From the NCBI GenBank assembly GCA_920105625.2, contig OV050032.1, positions 10,001,629-10,065,628 on the forward strand: a stretch of DNA of 64,000 bases. Reading direction: 5' to 3'. The stretch comes from Clusia tigrina (lineage: Eukaryota > Arthropoda > Insecta > Diptera > Clusiidae). Position numbers and translations under genes: made by a program. How positions within the stretch are numbered: position 1 is the stretch's first letter; each line of letters starts with the position of its first letter. Positions 59,973 to 64,000 of this stretch are shown in pieces. The notes beneath the pieces are model-generated. The model saw nothing but the letters and a program-made list of their open reading frames with translations, was not told the DNA's origin and made no database searches.

Positions 59973-61951
59973 TTACATCAGTATTAATGCCACATCCTCT
60001 GGTTTCATAGAAGGGCACCGCCAGTTGTATAAATAATATTGCAAATTGCCGTCGCCAGTGCCAAACTTTAATGGCACTAGAAATTTCTTATTTTCCATCA
60101 GATCGAGAGCATTGAATACATCCATTTGGATATTCCTAGCCGAAATAAGGGCATCATTCATTAGGTCCAACCAGGGTGTCTTCGTAGACACATTGTACAA
60201 GGAATACGCACCGCGTACAGTTTTGTGTACAGGATGATGCATAACGGACGATGGCAGGCAGTAATAGCTGGTCATGTCAGTGATCTCACCATTATCATCT
60301 TCGACAATAAAGCAATCAATAATGCCTTCTTTTGGAGTGAACCAATGACGAAACTCCTCCTCCGAGAAAACTGGACACAATGAAAACTTCTTAAGGTATT
60401 CATCTAAAAGTTTGCGCGCTTTCTCCATGTCTTTAGGTTCGATTCGTCGGTATCCTCTGGTTTTTGGCTTATCCGGAAGCTTATACAACTTAATTGTACG
60501 TTGCATCGTCATGTTACGCGCAAGATGAGAAAATTTAACCTGGGTATAAATTTCGAGCATTTTAATGTCAAATTAAATATTTATTACCACAAGCATACAC
60601 TTACCTCAACCAGTTTCTTTGGGTTTAACGAACGATGCCAATAGCGACACGTCGACACCGGTTTCGGTAATACTACACCTGCTGTATAAGCGGCCTGGAA
60701 GATGCCTGTTAAATTGACACGTCTTGTGATCTCACGAATCAGCACGGGAGCCACACGCTTGCTTCGCAATTTTTTGTGCACACATAGAAAATTGATTTCT
60801 ACCACTTTAATTGTTTTATCGTAGCTGCGCAATTTACTTGGTATAGCCGAGATAAAACCAACCAAACGCCCTGACTTTACCACACGCACACCCACATGCC
60901 AATCACGTTTCCATCCAGGTGGCTGCAATGACCACTTAAGAAATTCGGGTTGATAGTCAAAACGAAACATAGCATCGTCGTCCTCCACATAATTTTCATT
61001 CAAAAGTGTATACAACTCCGTGAGATCGGTGGCGCTATTTAGATCAAGCGTGTCCCATTTAAAGCCCTCTGGCAAAGTATACGGATCGGGTCGTATTTCT
61101 GAAATATCCTTGTCTGGCTCAATGAACTCATTTGTAGTAATATCTTCGTTTAGTTTAGGCACAGGTTGAGTGGACCAAAATGCGAATTGCTTAGTTTGGC
61201 GATTGCCGGACACAGCCTCAGAAACTACTTGTAACAACGCTTGTCGGTTCAGGTAATCTGTAGTGAATATAAGTTTAAATATAGCAGATTACCAATATTC
61301 AATTAAAGCAATTAAAATGGGGTTAACTAATTAAGTATATTCTCGAATGGTCGATCAATAAAGAGATATATGCACGATAAATGCTTGGTATCGTATGCAA
61401 AGTTAGCAAAGTCCCACCGGAATAATTTATAGAATTTAAATAAACAAAAATCAATATTCTAAACAAACAAATGGAAAGAATAACAAAACAATATATGTAC
61501 ATATAATTGCCAGGAATGTAAAAATGTAAACCCCCTCCCCCACATTCGACCAACACATGTTTTATATACTGCAAATACCGCCCTACCTATCTCGTGACGT
61601 AGAGCATTTAGGATTAATACATTACAAAAATTTAAATTATCGTTTTCTTATATCATTATCGCCATTCCTGTTTTTTTTTCTCTTTTCTTTACTTGTCCAC
61701 ACCCAAAACGAAAAAATATATTACTCACTTAAATCTGTTCCTAAATTCACAGAAGCAGGAGTCCCGGTTGCAGGTTTTTCATCCTCTTTCTTGTCGGTAT
61801 CTTTATCCTGCTTCTTTTCTGGTTCCTTACTTCCGGCTATAGCAGCTGCAACAAGAGCCTCCGTCGCTGCAGCCACTGCCTGCGTTCCGGCAATCGGCTC
61901 ATTCACACCATTTTCAATGCTTTTCTGAGGTGACGTTTTTTCATCGGGCAT
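59973..61951 (-). CDS. Nmt: Glycylpeptide N-myristoyltransferase
   Basis: Transfers myristate from myristoyl-CoA to N-terminal glycines of proteins at the ribosome and membranes. Three exons close in phase: 61951-61729, 61257-60605 and 60539-59973, giving 480 residues, the usual animal length. Residues 1-74 form a variable Lys/Glu/Ala-rich leader. The first conserved motif is [10 protein letters not shown] (99-108). The GNAT-fold core includes [40 protein letters not shown] and [20 protein letters not shown]. The C-terminus [20 protein letters not shown] ends in VALILM; NMT uses its terminal carboxylate as catalytic base, so an intact end matters. Start ATG 61951 follows an untranslated first exon. 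Confidence 0.97.
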
Positions 61952-61956
61952 TTTAA

Positions 61957-62032
61957 CTGTTTGATATTTCTATTGTTATTAATATACACATAAATTTTAT
62001 TAAAATAAATATTTAGTGAAACAATAACTTAC
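61957..62032 (-). other. Intron in the Nmt 5' UTR
   Basis: A strong donor AGAA/GTAAGTT at 62033/62032 and an acceptor ending AAACAG at 61957 bracket 76 bases just before the start codon. They imply a non-coding first exon ending at 62033. The prediction rests on splice-site quality alone. Confidence 0.55.
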
Positions 62033-62099
62033 TTCTGGTGCTTCGACTGCTACTGCTTGCTTTGCCTTTAATAAGTAATATCAGAATATCACTATCAAT

Positions 62100-64000
62100 A
62101 CCTGACCGAACAGCGTGTGCCTGCCCACCTAACGTACATAAATTGAATGATATGACATTTCTCTTTTCATATTTGTTTCGTTATGCGCATGACGTCACAT
62201 GCAGACAAAATTCTACAAATGTGTAAAAGCTGACACATATCAGCATTATGTCTACTAATGATATAATACTTCATACGCATTGTTTTTTGATATTATAATT
62301 TTTTATTTAATTTTTATCATTAATTTTGTTATGTTGATTTGTGTGCATTACGCTATATGGTTATCGGCCCGATGCGATTTTCGAAGTTCGGAACTCGAAA
62401 GAGAAATTTAAGTTAGTGAAATACAGAAATCGTGATTGAAGTTATTTAGATAGAGATTTATTTGTATACTAAAGACCACAGTAGTTGTAACTCATGTGCC
62501 ACAAATTTTAAAAACTATGTCTAACAAATTCTCAGATTGGATGGGGACAGTATAGCTAGTAAACCGACAGCATTCCCATACCGACTTACTGTACTATGAA
62601 AGCAATTAAGAGCGGTATATGAAATGCAACAACTGCTAAAAATAAATAACATTTACCTAAATACTGGAAATACATGAAATGAGTTGCCTGCGCGTGACGT
62701 CACTTTGTAGAGGATGCTAGGTAATGCCGCACCATTTAACTCTGAACACCATCTTACTGCTGTAACGCAAGTTCTAGTAAAGTTGACAACTTGACAACTA
62801 GTGTTGCCAACTTTACTAAACGCCAATTTGCAAAGTTTCTAGATTCTAGTTGATTAAAATTAAATCGATATTAATAGTTAATTTTAAAACTCTATTTCTT
62901 TTATTTATGTATGTAAATACTATTTATTTATCAACATTAATTTATATTTATAGATTCAATATATTTTTGTACAAAAGAAACCAAATCAAAATATGATTAA
63001 TAACATGTTGATTTTCACAGCGGTCAGTATTTCAAATATATAACCTAAATTGTCATAATAAGTTCGTGTGCCAATTCGATTTGTTCGAAGTAGAACCTGA
63101 CTAAGCATGATATAATAACACATTATTTGACAGCTGTCAGAAACGAGTTCATTTAGAAAGAATACAATATGACAGCATCGTCAGGTCCCCATACAGCTGT
63201 CAGCTAAACCCAAATGTATTAGGTGTGCAATACTAGAAATATACTTCTTGCTATGAGAAGTGTTTGCTCACTGTGCTGAATTATACAAATTAATATTCAA
63301 TTAAATATTACTTATTTAACAACACTTTTCTATCACACAAAAATAAGTTGTATGAATCAAAAATTGGTTATAATAATTTTCATTAAGATTTCGCATATCG
63401 CAGAAATAAGAACAATTAAATGGTTATACTGGTATTATTTACTTTTCTGTTTTCTTTGTAGAGAAGCAAAAAAACCTTTTTCTCCATTTCCGAAAGATGA
63501 ATTTTACAATTTTATTAGCTCAATACCTTTAATGCCAAAAACTTCACTGCAATGTACTCGTTAACAACTTTTTCACAAGGAACGGCCGATCTTTGTGAAC
63601 CATTTATGAACGGAACGAATATCAATTATACAGGGTTTTTCTGTAATAATTCCTGACACTCCAACTATCGAAATAAATTTAAGCGCACGCCACTTCCTTA
63701 AATTATTTGTTCCAATTTCGAATTTATTGGCATTATGCAGCTTTCTTTAGTTTAAAATGTAAATGTATTAAATATAAAAAAGTCAGTACTTTCATTACTG
63801 GGTTTTCATCCATCATTTGATAACCATCTAGAAATTCGATGAAAACCTCTTTTCTTTTTAAATCTCAAGGCGCAAGTCTTCGAAATAAATTAAAAACTAT
63901 ATTGGAATCATTGTAATTATTTAACATGTTAAAGTTATAACATGGTATTTGTATGGAATCGTATTTATAAATTGTTTTAAGTTTACCACAATCTCAGAAA
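62100..64000. other. Flanking DNA past Nmt, no gene proven
   Basis: AT-rich. The plus-strand frame at 63352-63564 has an acceptor-like TTTTCTTTGTAG followed by REAKKPFSPFPKDEFYNF, which could be a terminal exon, but nothing upstream supports it. Nothing else was recognised. Confidence 0.5.
62776..62817. repeat. 15-bp near-perfect inverted repeat
   Basis: AGTAAAGTTGACAAC (62776-62790) pairs with GTTGCCAACTTTACT (62803-62817) with one mismatch, around a 12-base loop. Confidence 0.85.

Overview
This is a eukaryotic, AT-rich, microsatellite-laden genomic window from a higher (brachyceran) fly. The exon protein sequences are close to what I remember of Drosophila, but introns and intergenic DNA are much longer and are full of (TA)n tracts. 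A tephritid or related acalyptrate fly is my best guess; this is an inference from protein similarity and genome texture, not a database result. As I recall, several of these genes map to chromosome arm 3L (Muller element D) in Drosophila melanogaster, so the window may be a rearranged piece of that element.

Layout. Positions 1-19,660 hold no exon I can prove: AT-rich DNA, tandem repeats, one inverted-repeat element (6869-7568) and one tRNA-derived SINE with a 10-bp target duplication (9842-10011). Positions 19,664-26,401 carry six exons of boule (bol), the DAZ-family germline RNA-binding protein, on the minus strand. The last coding exon and the promoter are not identified. Positions 26,400-43,700 are non-coding DNA, probably partly boule 5' intron. 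They hold a 0.9-kb GGTATT-based repeat with a higher-order unit, a broken non-LTR retrotransposon with reverse transcriptase and RNase H remnants, and several very long microsatellites.

From 44.5 kb to 62 kb the window is gene-dense: Syntaxin 8 (+), Mediator subunit MED28 (+), UQCR-C2 (complex III core protein 2, -), RecQ4 helicase (-) and N-myristoyltransferase Nmt (-). All five are complete, with splice sites I could place to the base and reading phases that close. They form a cluster of unrelated housekeeping genes: endosomal fusion, transcription, respiration, replication initiation and lipid modification. There is no sign of shared pathway or operon. UQCR-C2 has two TATCGATA (DREF-type) motifs just upstream. 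Between UQCR-C2 and RecQ4 lie a second inverted-repeat element with a 3-bp TAA duplication (50,856-51,535) and a frameshifted P-loop fragment that may be a relic of a Rad51-paralogue gene.

The most notable observations are the likely GC-AG intron in RecQ4, the SINE with a complete target-site duplication, two PIF/Harbinger-like MITEs, the missing boule terminal exon, and the higher-order GGTATT array. I found no convincing new multi-gene system.
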